Shown: piece after piece, positions 24,120-32,541 of the stretch | Numbering within the stretch: the stretch's first letter is position 1 | How the letters are laid out: every line of letters starts with the position of its first letter | Assembly: GCF_000717335.1 (NCBI RefSeq) | Contig: NZ_JNYZ01000007.1 | Coordinates: forward strand, 1 to 64,000 | Length of the DNA: 64,000 nucleotides | From: Amycolatopsis jejuensis | GTDB taxonomy: Bacteria > Actinomycetota > Actinomycetes > Mycobacteriales > Pseudonocardiaceae | Direction of reading: 5' to 3' | Notes under the pieces: generated by a model | Database searches by the model: none | What the model saw: only the letters and a program-made list of their open reading frames with translations | Told to the model about the DNA's origin: nothing | Translations under genes and position numbers: made by a program

Positions 24120-25559
24120 TCAGGACGAGGCGGCGGGGGCTTTGCCGCGGGCGGTGAAGTACAGGATCACCCCGATCACGACGATCCCGAGGGTGCCGAA
24201 GCCGACCTTGACCGGGTCCTGGTACACGAGGAAGCCGACCAGCGCCAGCGACCAGATCGTGGCCAGCCCGTACCAGAACGGCCCGCCGCGCAGCCGGAAA
24301 GCCCGTTCCGGCAACCCGTTCTTCAGCCGCGAGCGCAATCCGACCGCCACCGCGACCGCGTACGACAGCGCCCAGGTGACCGCGAGGATCGCGGCGAGCA
24401 CGTTGAACACCGCCGTGTAGAGGATGAAGAGGAACGCGATCACGCCGGAGATCAGCACCCCGTTCACCGGGACGTGGTCCTTGCTCAGCTTGCGCAGGAA
24501 GCGCGACCCGGCGAAGGCGCCGTCGCGGCCCTGTGCCCACAGCACCCGCGCACCGGCCAGCTGCACCACCATGCCGTTGACGAACAACGCCAGCACCGCG
24601 AGTACCTCGATCGTGGTGGCGACCGGCGTACCCAGGATCGGCGCGAGGATGAACTTCACCGGCGACGCCGAGTTGAGCGTGCCGTCCACCGACGAGATGC
24701 CGAGCATCAGCACGAACAGCACGAGGCTGCCGATGACGAGCGTGACGATGTTCGCGCTCACCGCCATCACCGGGACCGACCGCGACGCGTTGTGCGTCTC
24801 CTCCCCCGCGGTCCCGCTGACGTCGAAGCCGGACACGATGAACGCGCTCAGCAGGCAGGAGAAGATGAGCGGCAGCACCACGGAACCGTTGACCACCCCG
24901 GCGTCGGTGAAGAGGAAGCTCAGCGGCTGGTGCGGTTTGCCGAAGACGAAGAACGCGGCGAGGCAGCCGATGATGATCGTGCCGCTCGCGAGCAGCTCGG
25001 CCACCACCCCGAAGTTGTTCAGCAGCGCCACGAGCTTCACCCGCAGCAGGTTCAGCAGCGTGGTCGCGAGGATGATCAGGCCGGACATGCCGACGGTTTC
25101 CCAGTGCGACAGGTTCTCGATGCCGAACCAGTTGCAGATCAGCGGCGTGAGCCCGACCGCGCCGAGCCCGACCGACGCGAAGTGCGCGATCTGGATCATC
25201 CAGCCGACCTGCCAGCCGAGGAACTTGCCTGCCTGCCGCGTGACCACCTGGTAGACCCCGCCGGCGAGCGGGTAGGCCGAGCACAGTTCGGCAATGCAGA
25301 ACGCGACGACGACCTGGAGCGCGGTCGCGCCGGCGAACGTCCAGAGCGACAGCGGGCCGACCTGGCCGAAGCCGACGAGGAAGGCGACGACGATCGCGCC
25401 GGAGAAGCAGACCGTGGAGAACTGGAGGGCGAAGCTGGAGAGACTGCCCAGCGCACGGCGCAGCTCCGGCTGGTAACCCAGAGACCGGAGCTGGGCGTCG
25501 TCGTCGCCGGACGGAGTGCGTTCGCCGGAAGCGGGGGGTGACTGCAGATCTTCTGTCAT
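24120..25559 (-). CDS. APC superfamily amino acid/amine permease
   Basis: A 479-residue integral membrane transporter with about 12 hydrophobic segments. The first helix region reads GSLSSFALQFSTVCFSGAIVVAF, and ELCSAYPLAGGVYQVV is the conserved APC helix 2-3 motif; SGFDVSGTAGEETHNASRSVP is the helix 6-7 loop typical of GABA/amino-acid permeases (UGA4-like branch). ATG 25559 follows a short leader and leaves a hydrophilic N-terminus of about 40 residues. It is the first gene of the leftward operon, with a promoter and palindrome at 25623-25652. A sugar-acid operon led by an amino-acid-type permease suggests an amino-sugar acid or amine-containing substrate; that is inference. Confidence 0.9.
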   Translation of the reverse strand: MTEDLQSPPASGERTPSGDDDAQLRSLGYQPELRRALGSLSSFALQFSTVCFSGAIVVAFLVGFGQVGPLSLWTFAGATALQVVVAFCIAELCSAYPLAGGVYQVVTRQAGKFLGWQVGWMIQIAHFASVGLGAVGLTPLICNWFGIENLSHWETVGMSGLIILATTLLNLLRVKLVALLNNFGVVAELLASGTIIIGCLAAFFVFGKPHQPLSFLFTDAGVVNGSVVLPLIFSCLLSAFIVSGFDVSGTAGEETHNASRSVPVMAVSANIVTLVIGSLVLFVLMLGISSVDGTLNSASPVKFILAPILGTPVATTIEVLAVLALFVNGMVVQLAGARVLWAQGRDGAFAGSRFLRKLSKDHVPVNGVLISGVIAFLFILYTAVFNVLAAILAVTWALSYAVAVAVGLRSRLKNGLPERAFRLRGGPFWYGLATIWSLALVGFLVYQDPVKVGFGTLGIVVIGVILYFTARGKAPAASS

Positions 25560-25622
25560 GACCGTTACCGCCGCAGGTGAGGGAGACAAGGGAGCCGGGC
25601 GGGAACCCGGCGGGGTGCACAG

Positions 25623-25652
25623 ACGGTAGGCATGTCTCACGAAGTGAGTCAA
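25623..25652 (-). promoter_or_regulatory. Promoter with embedded IclR-type operator for the permease operon
   Basis: On the minus strand TTGACT (25647-25652) is followed after 18 bases by TACCGT (25623-25628). Inside lies TGTCTCAC, three bases, GTGAGTCA (25633-25651): eight-base arms with one mismatch. A bound regulator would block polymerase. The IclR gene just upstream is the obvious candidate. Confidence 0.7.
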
Positions 25653-25748
25653 CAATGTCGCACACAGCGAGGCATCGGAGTGACAATGGCCAGGTCAACG
25701 CGCTCTTGCGTCTCAATCGGCGGCTTCCCGGGAGGGCGGTCGTGGTGC

Positions 25749-26537
25749 TCAAGCGCTGTGCCGGTCGCCGTCCTGGCCGGGGGTCCACGACCGCACCCGG
25801 CCGTGCAGCTGGAACGAGATCTGGTCACACCATTTGCGCACCGAACGGCCGAGTGGCGCACGGGCGTCCGGCGGCAGCCGGGCCGCGGCCGACGACACCG
25901 AGATCGCCGCGACCGGCGTCCCGTCACGGCCGAGAATCGGGGCGCCGACGCAGATCCCGCCCAGTTCGGACTCCTCCTCGTCGAGTGCCCAGCCCTGCCT
26001 CCGGGCGGCTTCGACCCGGGGTTTCAGCGCCTCGGTGGTACGCCGGGTGTGTGCGGTGTGCGCGGGGAACGGCTCGAGTGGGAGGAACTGCGCCCAGCGG
26101 TCCGGCGGCAGCGCGGACAGCACCGCCTTGCCGACGGCGGTGCAGTGGATCGGCACGGATTCCCCCACCGTGGTGGCGAACCGGAGCGCGTACGCGCCGT
26201 CGAAGGACGCTGCCCACACCAGCCGGTTGCGCTGCACCACGGCCAGGTTCACGGTTTCCCGGCTCGTACTGCGCAGCTCGGCCATCGCGGGCGCGGCCAG
26301 CTGCATGATGGACGTGGCATCGAAGCCCGCGGCCAGTTCGGTGACCGCAGGCCCGAGCCGCCACAGCCGCTCGTCGCGCACGTGCTCGACGTACCCGCGG
26401 CTCTGCAGCGAGCCGAGGATGCGGTGCGCGGTCGCCCTGGACACCCCGAGGTCTTCCATCACGTCGCCGACGCGGGAGTCTCCCCGCGCGGCGAGGAGCT
26501 CCAGGACATCCAGTCCGCGGTTCAGCGCATCGGACAT
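25749..26537 (-). CDS. IclR family transcriptional regulator of the sugar-acid-like operon
   Basis: A 262-residue IclR protein. The winged helix-turn-helix covers about 1-65 (ALNRGLDVLELLAARG, VSRATAHRILGSLQSRGYV), and the effector domain has the family segments RETVNLAVVQRNRLVWAA, IHCTAVGKAVLSALPP and GGICVGAPILGRDGTPVAAISVS. ATG 26537 is chosen because AGGAGGT lies seven bases upstream. It precedes the permease operon on the same strand with 189 bases between, and the only good palindrome in that gap sits in the operon promoter, so it is the likely local repressor or activator. Confidence 0.9.
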   Translation of the reverse strand: MSDALNRGLDVLELLAARGDSRVGDVMEDLGVSRATAHRILGSLQSRGYVEHVRDERLWRLGPAVTELAAGFDATSIMQLAAPAMAELRSTSRETVNLAVVQRNRLVWAASFDGAYALRFATTVGESVPIHCTAVGKAVLSALPPDRWAQFLPLEPFPAHTAHTRRTTEALKPRVEAARRQGWALDEEESELGGICVGAPILGRDGTPVAAISVSSAAARLPPDARAPLGRSVRKWCDQISFQLHGRVRSWTPGQDGDRHSA

Positions 26538-26634
26538 CTGCCGCACCTCCTCGTCCAGCCTGCACTCAAGGTACCCGCCGGATCGCGGTTGTCGAGCCGG
26601 TCTGCGCGGGCGAAAGTTTTCCGTGGCACGGCGG

Positions 26635-29328
26635 TCATTCCGGCGCCGTGACGGCCTCGTGCACCAGCTCCAGCACGTGCCGGTACGGGCGGCCGGTGCT
26701 GCGGGTCAGGCCGATCTCGCAGGTGCGGTTCAGGGACGCGTACGCGGTGGTGGGATGCGCGGTCACCTCGGCGGCTTCGGCAGCGGTGGCCGACGCCGTG
26801 AGCTCCGGGTGCAGCATGCCACGGTCGCCCGCGAAACCGCAGCAGCCCCAGTCGTCCGGCACCCGGACCTCGTCGGCGATCGCGTTGGCGATGGCAGCGA
26901 GGTCGGCATCGAGTCCCAACCGGACGGACGAGCAGGTGGGATGGAGGGTCAGCGACGGCAGCCGGTGCCGGATCTCCAGGTGGGGCAACAGGTTCTCGCG
27001 CGTGAAGCGGACGGCGTCGATGACCGGCACCATCTCCGACAAGCCTTCGGTGCACGACGACGCGTCGATGACGACCGGCAGCGCGCCGTCTTCAGATGCT
27101 TCGCGCACTGCGGGTACCACTCGTCGCTTCATTTCCGCGTAACCGCGCAGCTGTCCCTTCGATTTCCACGGCGTCCCGCAACAGAGCGACGCGACGGCCG
27201 TTGGGGTGCGGACCTTCAGCCCGGCTTGTGCGCACAGAGCCAGGAATGCCTCCGCGGCCCCGCCGAACATCGAACCGACGCAGGACGGCAGGAAGACCAG
27301 GTCGGCGTCGGCCGCGGTCAGATCGCGCCGGGGTGGCCCGCCCCGCGGGAGGTCGGCTGTCCACAAAGGAACGGCCTCGGACGCTCGCCGGGCCAGTTTG
27401 GTCGTGGCTTCCGGGATTGTGGGTGGGACGCTCTGCGCGACGTCGAGGGCGAACGCGGCGGTGCGCGTGACGGCCTTCCAGTGCCGGGCCGCGGTGGTCC
27501 ACAGCCGGGAGGACCCTTCTTCGGCCCGCAGCCGTTTGACCAGCTGGCCGGTGTCGATCAGGACCGGGCAGGCGGTCTGGCACATCCCGTCGGCGGCGCA
27601 GGTCTGGACGCCGTCGTAGGTGTACTCGGCGTTGAGCCGCGCAGCCAGGGCCGGGTCGTTCTGCTCGGCGCGCGCGATCTCGCGGCGGAGGACGATCCGC
27701 TGGCGCGGCGTCAGCGTCAAGTCGCGGCTCGGGCACACCGGTTCGCAGTACCCGCATTCGACGCACCGGTCGGCTTCTTCCTCCACCGGCGGGTTCGTCT
27801 TGAGGTGGCGGACGTGCGCGCCGGGATCGGCGGTGAGGACGACGTCGGCGTTCAGCACCCCGGCCGGGTCGAGCAGCCGTTTCACCTCGACCATCACGTC
27901 GTACAGCTCGTCGCCGTACTGCCGCCGCACGAACGGCGCCATGATCCGGCCGGTGCCGTGCTCGGCTTTCAACGTGCCGCCCGCGTCGAGGACGAGCTGC
28001 ACCATCTCCTCGGTGAAGCGTTCGTAACGCGTGGTTTCGTCGAGCGTTTCGTTGAGCAGGAAGTGGATGTTCCCGTCTTTGGCGTGACCGAATATCACGC
28101 TTTCGTGGTAGTCGTGGGCGTCGAACAGCCGGATCAGGTCCGTACAGGTACCCGCGAGTGCCTCGACCGGTACCGCGATGTCTTCCAGCAGCGCAGTGGT
28201 TCCGGCCGGGCGATTGCCCGCGACGGCGGCGTACAGGCCTTTGCGGATCTGCCAGAGTGCTGCCCGCGCCGAGGCGTCGGTGGTCAGGGAAACCGGTCCG
28301 GCCGCTACTGGCGCGCCGGCTTCGACGCGCGCTGCCAGCTCGTCGGGAGTGCTTTCCTGGTACTCGACCAGCAACGCGGCATGCCGGTCGACCTGCGCGG
28401 CGCGGAGGGTCGCGTCTGCTCGGGGGTCTTGTTGCGCGACCCGGAGCGAGGCAGCGTCCATCAGCTCGATCGTCCGGAGTCCGGTGCTGATCAGTTCGGG
28501 GAGCGCTTCCGTTGCGTGGTAAAGGTCTTCGAAGAGCAGGAGGCCGGTGGCGCGGTGCGGGTGCAGCGGGACCGTGCGGAAGGTGGCGCTCGCGACGAAT
28601 GCCAGCGTCCCCTCGCTGCCCACCACCAGCCGGAGCAGGATTTCGGCCGGGTCGTCGTGGTCGAGGAACGCGTTCACGCCGTAGCCCATGGTGTTCTTGA
28701 GCGCGAACAACCGCCGGATCGTGGCCACCGAACGGGGATCCGCCCGGACCCGGTCGCGCAACCGCAGCAATCCGGCGGCGAGCTCCGGATGCGCGAGCGG
28801 GCGCGCGGTGTCCACCACTGCGCCCGACGGCAGCACCAGGACGGCCGATTCCAAGGTGCGGTATGTGTTCTGCTCGGTTCCGCAAGCCATCCCGCTTGAG
28901 TTGTTCGCGACCACACCGCCGATCGTGCAGGCCGCTTCGCTCGCCGGGTCCGGGCCGAGTTTTCGGCCGTACCGCGCCAGCCGCGTGTTGACCGCCCGCA
29001 CCGTGACACCCGGGCCGACCCGGACCCGCTGCCCGTCGTCCAGCACCTCGAGCCCGGTGAACCGGCGCCGCGTGTCGACCAGCAGGTGCGCGGACCCGGC
29101 TTGCCCGCTCAGGCTCGTGCCGCCGGACCGGAAGGTGAGCGGCACCCCGTGTGCCGTCGCGGCCCGGAGCAGGGCCGAGACCTCGCCGGCGGACCGCGGT
29201 GTGACGATCGCGTCCGGGATGAGCAGGTAGTGCGACGCGTCATGGGCCAGCGCGAACCGGTCCGTCTCGCGGACGCTCACGCCGCCCGGTACCGCCTCCT
29301 CGACCGCGGCGAGCGTCGTGGCGTCCAA
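26635..29328 (-). CDS. FAD-linked oxidase fused to iron-sulfur/CCG domains (D-2-hydroxyacid dehydrogenase type)
   Basis: An 897-residue fusion of GlcD-like and GlcF-like parts. About 35-230 is the FAD-binding PCMH-type domain (PLTFRSGGTSLSGQAG, and CTIGGVVANNSSGMACGT), about 240-510 the FAD oxidase C-terminal domain with FGHAKDGNIHFL and KAEHGTGRIM, and about 535-625 two 4Fe-4S motifs (CVECGYCEPVC and CAADGMCQTAC). Two cysteine-rich CCG domains follow (CCGTPW and DWGCCGFAGDRG). Such enzymes oxidise D-lactate, D-2-hydroxyglutarate or similar acids and pass electrons to the quinone pool. The likely start is TTG 29328, with GAGGAG six bases upstream and ten bases after the SDR stop, indicating coupling. 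Confidence 0.88.
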   Translation of the reverse strand: MDATTLAAVEEAVPGGVSVRETDRFALAHDASHYLLIPDAIVTPRSAGEVSALLRAATAHGVPLTFRSGGTSLSGQAGSAHLLVDTRRRFTGLEVLDDGQRVRVGPGVTVRAVNTRLARYGRKLGPDPASEAACTIGGVVANNSSGMACGTEQNTYRTLESAVLVLPSGAVVDTARPLAHPELAAGLLRLRDRVRADPRSVATIRRLFALKNTMGYGVNAFLDHDDPAEILLRLVVGSEGTLAFVASATFRTVPLHPHRATGLLLFEDLYHATEALPELISTGLRTIELMDAASLRVAQQDPRADATLRAAQVDRHAALLVEYQESTPDELAARVEAGAPVAAGPVSLTTDASARAALWQIRKGLYAAVAGNRPAGTTALLEDIAVPVEALAGTCTDLIRLFDAHDYHESVIFGHAKDGNIHFLLNETLDETTRYERFTEEMVQLVLDAGGTLKAEHGTGRIMAPFVRRQYGDELYDVMVEVKRLLDPAGVLNADVVLTADPGAHVRHLKTNPPVEEEADRCVECGYCEPVCPSRDLTLTPRQRIVLRREIARAEQNDPALAARLNAEYTYDGVQTCAADGMCQTACPVLIDTGQLVKRLRAEEGSSRLWTTAARHWKAVTRTAAFALDVAQSVPPTIPEATTKLARRASEAVPLWTADLPRGGPPRRDLTAADADLVFLPSCVGSMFGGAAEAFLALCAQAGLKVRTPTAVASLCCGTPWKSKGQLRGYAEMKRRVVPAVREASEDGALPVVIDASSCTEGLSEMVPVIDAVRFTRENLLPHLEIRHRLPSLTLHPTCSSVRLGLDADLAAIANAIADEVRVPDDWGCCGFAGDRGMLHPELTASATAAEAAEVTAHPTTAYASLNRTCEIGLTRSTGRPYRHVLELVHEAVTAPE

Positions 29329-29338
29329 TTCCGGCTCC

Positions 29339-30097
29339 TCAGTAGACGCGGGCGAGCAGGCCGCCGTCGACGACCAGGTCGGTCCCGGTGATGTACGCCG
29401 ATTCGTCCGACGCCAGGAACAACGCGGCGTTCGCGACGTCACGGGGGTCGGCGAAGCGGCGCATGGGATAGCGGTCGGTGATCTCGGCGCGGGCCGCCGC
29501 GGGGTCGTCCTGGAAGGCGAAAAACTCCGCCACCATGGGGGTTTCCACGTCTCCCGGGCAAATCGCGTTCACCCGGATGCGCTCCGGGCCGTGCGCGGTG
29601 GCGAGCGAACGGCACAGCGCCCGGAGGCCGCCCTTCATCGCGCCGTACGCGGGCAGATCCGGGTCGCCCACGAGGCCGAGCACGGACGCGGTGACGATCA
29701 GCGAACCGCCGCCGCGCTCGCGCAACGCCGGGATGGCGTGCCGGAAACCGCTCGCGGCGCCGTAGAGGTTGGTGGCGAACATCCGCTGCCAGTCGTCGGC
29801 CGTCGCACCCTCCAGCCCACCCATGATCTGCACGGCCGCGTTGGCGTGGAACACGTCCAGGCCGCCGAACCGCTCCCGGGCCGCCGCGACGAGCGCCGCG
29901 TTGCCCTCGTCGGTGGACACGTCCGCGGCCACGCCCGCGATCTCGCCGGGCAGCTCGTCCGCCAGCGCCCGCACCCGCTCCGGGTCACGATCCGCGGCGA
30001 CCACCGCGCAGCCCTCCTCCGCGAGCCGACGGCAGACCGCCGCACCGATCCCGCCCGCGGCGCCCGTCACGACGGCCACCTTTCCCGCAAGCCTCAT
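29339..30097 (-). CDS. Short-chain dehydrogenase/reductase
   Basis: A 252-residue classical SDR. It has the nucleotide-binding TGAAGGIGAAVCRRL (about 12-26), NAAVQIMGG where NNAG is usual, the catalytic Ser in VTASVLG and the YxxxK in AYGAMKGG (about 150), and the C-terminal YITGTDLVVDGG. It probably oxidises a secondary alcohol of a sugar acid with NAD(P). ATG 30097 has GGAAGGA upstream. It precedes the FAD/Fe-S oxidase by ten bases and is divergent from the IclR gene at 30143, with an operator between. Confidence 0.9.
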   Translation of the reverse strand: MRLAGKVAVVTGAAGGIGAAVCRRLAEEGCAVVAADRDPERVRALADELPGEIAGVAADVSTDEGNAALVAAARERFGGLDVFHANAAVQIMGGLEGATADDWQRMFATNLYGAASGFRHAIPALRERGGGSLIVTASVLGLVGDPDLPAYGAMKGGLRALCRSLATAHGPERIRVNAICPGDVETPMVAEFFAFQDDPAAARAEITDRYPMRRFADPRDVANAALFLASDESAYITGTDLVVDGGLLARVY

Positions 30098-30106
30098 GCC
30101 GTGTCC

Positions 30107-30135
30107 TTCCGATTATCGGAACGGTGGTCTACTAT
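30107..30135. promoter_or_regulatory. Palindromic operator and promoter between the SDR and IclR genes
   Basis: TTCCGAT, one base, ATCGGAA (30107-30121) is a perfect 7+7 inverted repeat. On the plus strand TTCCGA overlaps a weak -35 and TACTAT (30130-30135) fits a -10 after a 17-base spacer. On the minus strand GATAAT within the palindrome fits the -10 of the SDR gene. One bound dimer could therefore shut both promoters. Confidence 0.65.
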
Positions 30136-30142
30136 CCGGAAT

Positions 30143-30937
30143 ATGAGCGATGGTAGCGCCCGGAAGGCCGGAGCGGAACAGGCCGGTCCGGTCGGGTCCG
30201 ACCGTGTGCTGGTCGTGCTGCGGGAACTCGCCGCGCATCCCGGCGGCGTGGGGCTGGAGGAGCTGGCCCGCGCGGTCGCCTCCCCCAAGTCCACTGTGCA
30301 CCGTGCGCTCGCGTCCTTGCGCCGCACGGGTTTCGCGCAGCTGGAGGCGCACGGGCGGTACGTGCTCGGGGACGAGTTCCTGCGGCTCGCGTTCAGCAAC
30401 CACGAGGCCCGGCCGGACCACCTGCGGGTACAGCCGATCCTCGAAACGCTGGCGGAACGCTACGGTGAGACGGCGCATTACGCGGTGCTGGACGACCGGT
30501 CGATCATCTACCGCGCGAAGGTCGACCCGTCGGCGGGCGCGGTCAAGCTCACCTCGACGATCGGCGGACGCAACCCGGCACATTCGACGGCGGTCGGGAA
30601 ACTCCTGCTGTCCTATGAACTGACCGACGACGACGCGGTGGCCCAGTGGGTCGGCGACACTCTGTTGACCGGACGCACCGGCCGTACCCGCACTACCGCG
30701 ACGAAGCTGGCGAAGGACATCGCGTTGGCGCGCAGCAACGGGTACGGCGTCGAGGACGAGGAGAACGAGCAGGGCGTGGCGTGCCTGGCCGTGCCGGTGT
30801 TCCTCGGCTCGCCGTCGCGGCCGACCGGCGCGGTGAGCATCAGCGCGCTGACCTATCGCACCCCACTGTCACGGCTCGTCGCCGAGGTGGCCACCATCAA
30901 ATCCATAGTGGACGGAGAAAGCACAGCATGCGCTTGA
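30143..30937 (+). CDS. IclR family transcriptional regulator
   Basis: A 264-residue regulator. The helix-turn-helix (VGLEELARAVASPKSTVHRALASLRRTGF, about 33-61) is followed by an IclR effector domain with AHYAVLDDRSIIYRAKVDPSAGAV, PAHSTAVGKLLLS and the C-terminal DEENEQGVACLAVPVF. ATG 30143 has no ribosome-binding site and lies eight bases after the TACTAT box, which fits a leaderless transcript. The end overlaps the start of the fumarylacetoacetase-family gene by ten bases, so regulator and enzyme are made together. Its likely targets are its own operon and the divergent SDR-oxidase operon. Confidence 0.88.
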   Translation: MSDGSARKAGAEQAGPVGSDRVLVVLRELAAHPGGVGLEELARAVASPKSTVHRALASLRRTGFAQLEAHGRYVLGDEFLRLAFSNHEARPDHLRVQPILETLAERYGETAHYAVLDDRSIIYRAKVDPSAGAVKLTSTIGGRNPAHSTAVGKLLLSYELTDDDAVAQWVGDTLLTGRTGRTRTTATKLAKDIALARSNGYGVEDEENEQGVACLAVPVFLGSPSRPTGAVSISALTYRTPLSRLVAEVATIKSIVDGESTACA

Positions 30938-31788
30938 TGCGGATCGGCCCGGCCGGTCAGGAAAAACCGGTGGTACTGGTCGACGACGAGTCCTATGTGG
31001 ACGTATCCGACCTCACCGGGGATTACGATGCGGCGTTCTTCGCCCGCGACGGGATCGCGGCACTCGCGCCAGTGGTCGCGGAACGCGTTGCTACGGGCGC
31101 GGTGCATCGCTTCGGCGACGAGCGGGTCGGCGCGCCGTTCGCCCGGCCGCACCAGATCCTGTGCATCGGCCTGAACTACCGCGACCACGCGGCGGAAACC
31201 GGACAGGCGGTGCCGGACGAGCCGATCCTGTTCACGAAGTCGCCGAACACGCTGGTCGGCCCGCACGACGACGTCCGGCTTCCGCGCGGGGGCACGAAAA
31301 CGGACTGGGAGGTCGAGCTCGGCATCGTCGTCGGACAGCGGGCGAGCTACCTCGACAGCCCCGAGCAGGCGCTCGCGCACATCGCGGGCTACGTGCTGGT
31401 GAACGACGTGAGCGAACGCGCGTTCCAGATGGAGCGCGGCGGACAGTGGAGCAAGGGCAAGTCCGCGGAGACGTTCAACCCGGCCGGACCGTGGCTCGTG
31501 ACCCCGGACGAGATCGCCGACCCGGGCGCGCTCGGGCTGTGGCTGGACGTGAACGGCACGCGGCGGCAGACCGGGTCCACGAAGGAAATGATCTTCGGCC
31601 CGGCGTTCCTCGTGCACTACCTCAGCCAGTTCATGGTCCTGGAACCCGGCGACCTGATCAACACCGGCACCCCGCCCGGCGTCGGCATGGGCTTGCGGCC
31701 GCCGGTGTGGCTGGCCGCGGGCGACGTGATGGAACTCGGCATCGACGGCCTGGGCACGCAACGCCAGCGCGTGCTGGCCCCCCGTTAA
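30928..31788 (+). CDS. Fumarylacetoacetate hydrolase family protein
   Basis: A 286-residue FAH-fold enzyme. Metal ligands lie in DWEVELGIVVG (two Glu, about 130) and LVNDVSERAFQ (Asp, about 160); ILCIGLNYRDHAAE, SKGKSAETFNPAGPW and FLVHYLSQFMVLEPGDLINTGTPPG are family landmarks. Members of this branch hydrolyse or dehydrate 2,4-diketo-3-deoxy sugar acids, ureidoglycolate or acylpyruvates. With an SDR on each side, a 2,4-diketo-3-deoxy-acid hydrolase like that of bacterial L-fucose or L-rhamnose oxidation is plausible but unproved. It overlaps the IclR gene by ten bases. The product would be pyruvate plus lactate or glycolate, which would explain the nearby hydroxyacid oxidase. Confidence 0.88.
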   Translation: MRLMRIGPAGQEKPVVLVDDESYVDVSDLTGDYDAAFFARDGIAALAPVVAERVATGAVHRFGDERVGAPFARPHQILCIGLNYRDHAAETGQAVPDEPILFTKSPNTLVGPHDDVRLPRGGTKTDWEVELGIVVGQRASYLDSPEQALAHIAGYVLVNDVSERAFQMERGGQWSKGKSAETFNPAGPWLVTPDEIADPGALGLWLDVNGTRRQTGSTKEMIFGPAFLVHYLSQFMVLEPGDLINTGTPPGVGMGLRPPVWLAAGDVMELGIDGLGTQRQRVLAPR

Positions 31789-31809
31789 CCGGCACTGACC
31801 GGAGGACAC

Positions 31810-32535
31810 ATGAACGACTTCGACGGCCTCGTCGCCGCAATCACCGGCGGCGCCGGCGGAATCGGCGCAGCCACCGCAAACCTGCTCGCCGCCCGCGGCG
31901 CCACCGTCGTGGTCCTGGACCGCGTCCCCCCGGCAGCGGACCATGCGTATCTCCCCTGCGACATCACCGACGAAGCGACCATCTCCGCGGTCGCCAGTTC
32001 GCTCGACCGGCTCGACATCCTGGTCAACAACGCGGGCATCGGCGCGCAGGGCGACGTCAGCGCGAACGACCGCGAGGAATGGCACCGCGTCCTCGACGTG
32101 AACGTGGTCTCGATGGCCCGGCTCACCGCGGCCCTGCTCCCCCAGCTGCGGCAGTCGGAGCACGCGGCGGTAGTCAATGTGTCGTCGGTGGTCGCGCTCG
32201 TTGGCGTGCGCAACCGGGCGTTGTACAGCGCCACCAAGGGCGCCGTTTCCGCGCTCACGCTGGCGATGGCCGCCGACCACCTGAGCGACGGCATCCGGGT
32301 CAACTGCGTCACGCCGGGTACCGCGGACACCCCCTGGGTCGGCAATCTCCTGTCCACCGCCGCCGACCCGGAGGCGGAATCCGCCGCCCTCCGCGCCCGC
32401 CAGCCGATGGGCCGCCTGGTCACCCCGGAGGAAGTGGCCAACGCGATCGCGTACCTGGCGAGCCCGCTGTCGGCCTCGACCACCGGCACCGCGCTGTCGG
32501 TGGACGGCGGGATGGCGACCCTGAAAACAGGCTGA
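31810..32535 (+). CDS. Short-chain dehydrogenase/reductase
   Basis: A 241-residue classical SDR with ITGGAGGIGAATANLLA at the N-terminus, LDILVNNAGIGAQG, the catalytic Ser in VNVSSVVALVG, YSATKGAV (Tyr and Lys) and ASTTGTALSVDGGMAT at the end. ATG 31810 has CCGGAGG a few bases upstream; the gap to the FAH-family gene is 21 bases. Together they resemble the 2-keto-3-deoxy-L-fuconate/rhamnonate 4-dehydrogenase plus hydrolase pair. The stop lies six bases from the convergent Lrp-type gene. The cofactor preference is not clear from the sequence. Confidence 0.9.
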   Translation: MNDFDGLVAAITGGAGGIGAATANLLAARGATVVVLDRVPPAADHAYLPCDITDEATISAVASSLDRLDILVNNAGIGAQGDVSANDREEWHRVLDVNVVSMARLTAALLPQLRQSEHAAVVNVSSVVALVGVRNRALYSATKGAVSALTLAMAADHLSDGIRVNCVTPGTADTPWVGNLLSTAADPEAESAALRARQPMGRLVTPEEVANAIAYLASPLSASTTGTALSVDGGMATLKTG

Positions 32536-32541
32536 CCCGCG

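Noticed and set aside
22390..25788. A single open frame of more than 1100 codons on the minus strand joining the FAD oxidoreductase to sequence antisense or out of frame to the permease
   Set aside because: Only the part after ATG 24081 has a recognisable protein. The upstream part is the permease gene in another frame, an effect of very high GC and few stop codons.
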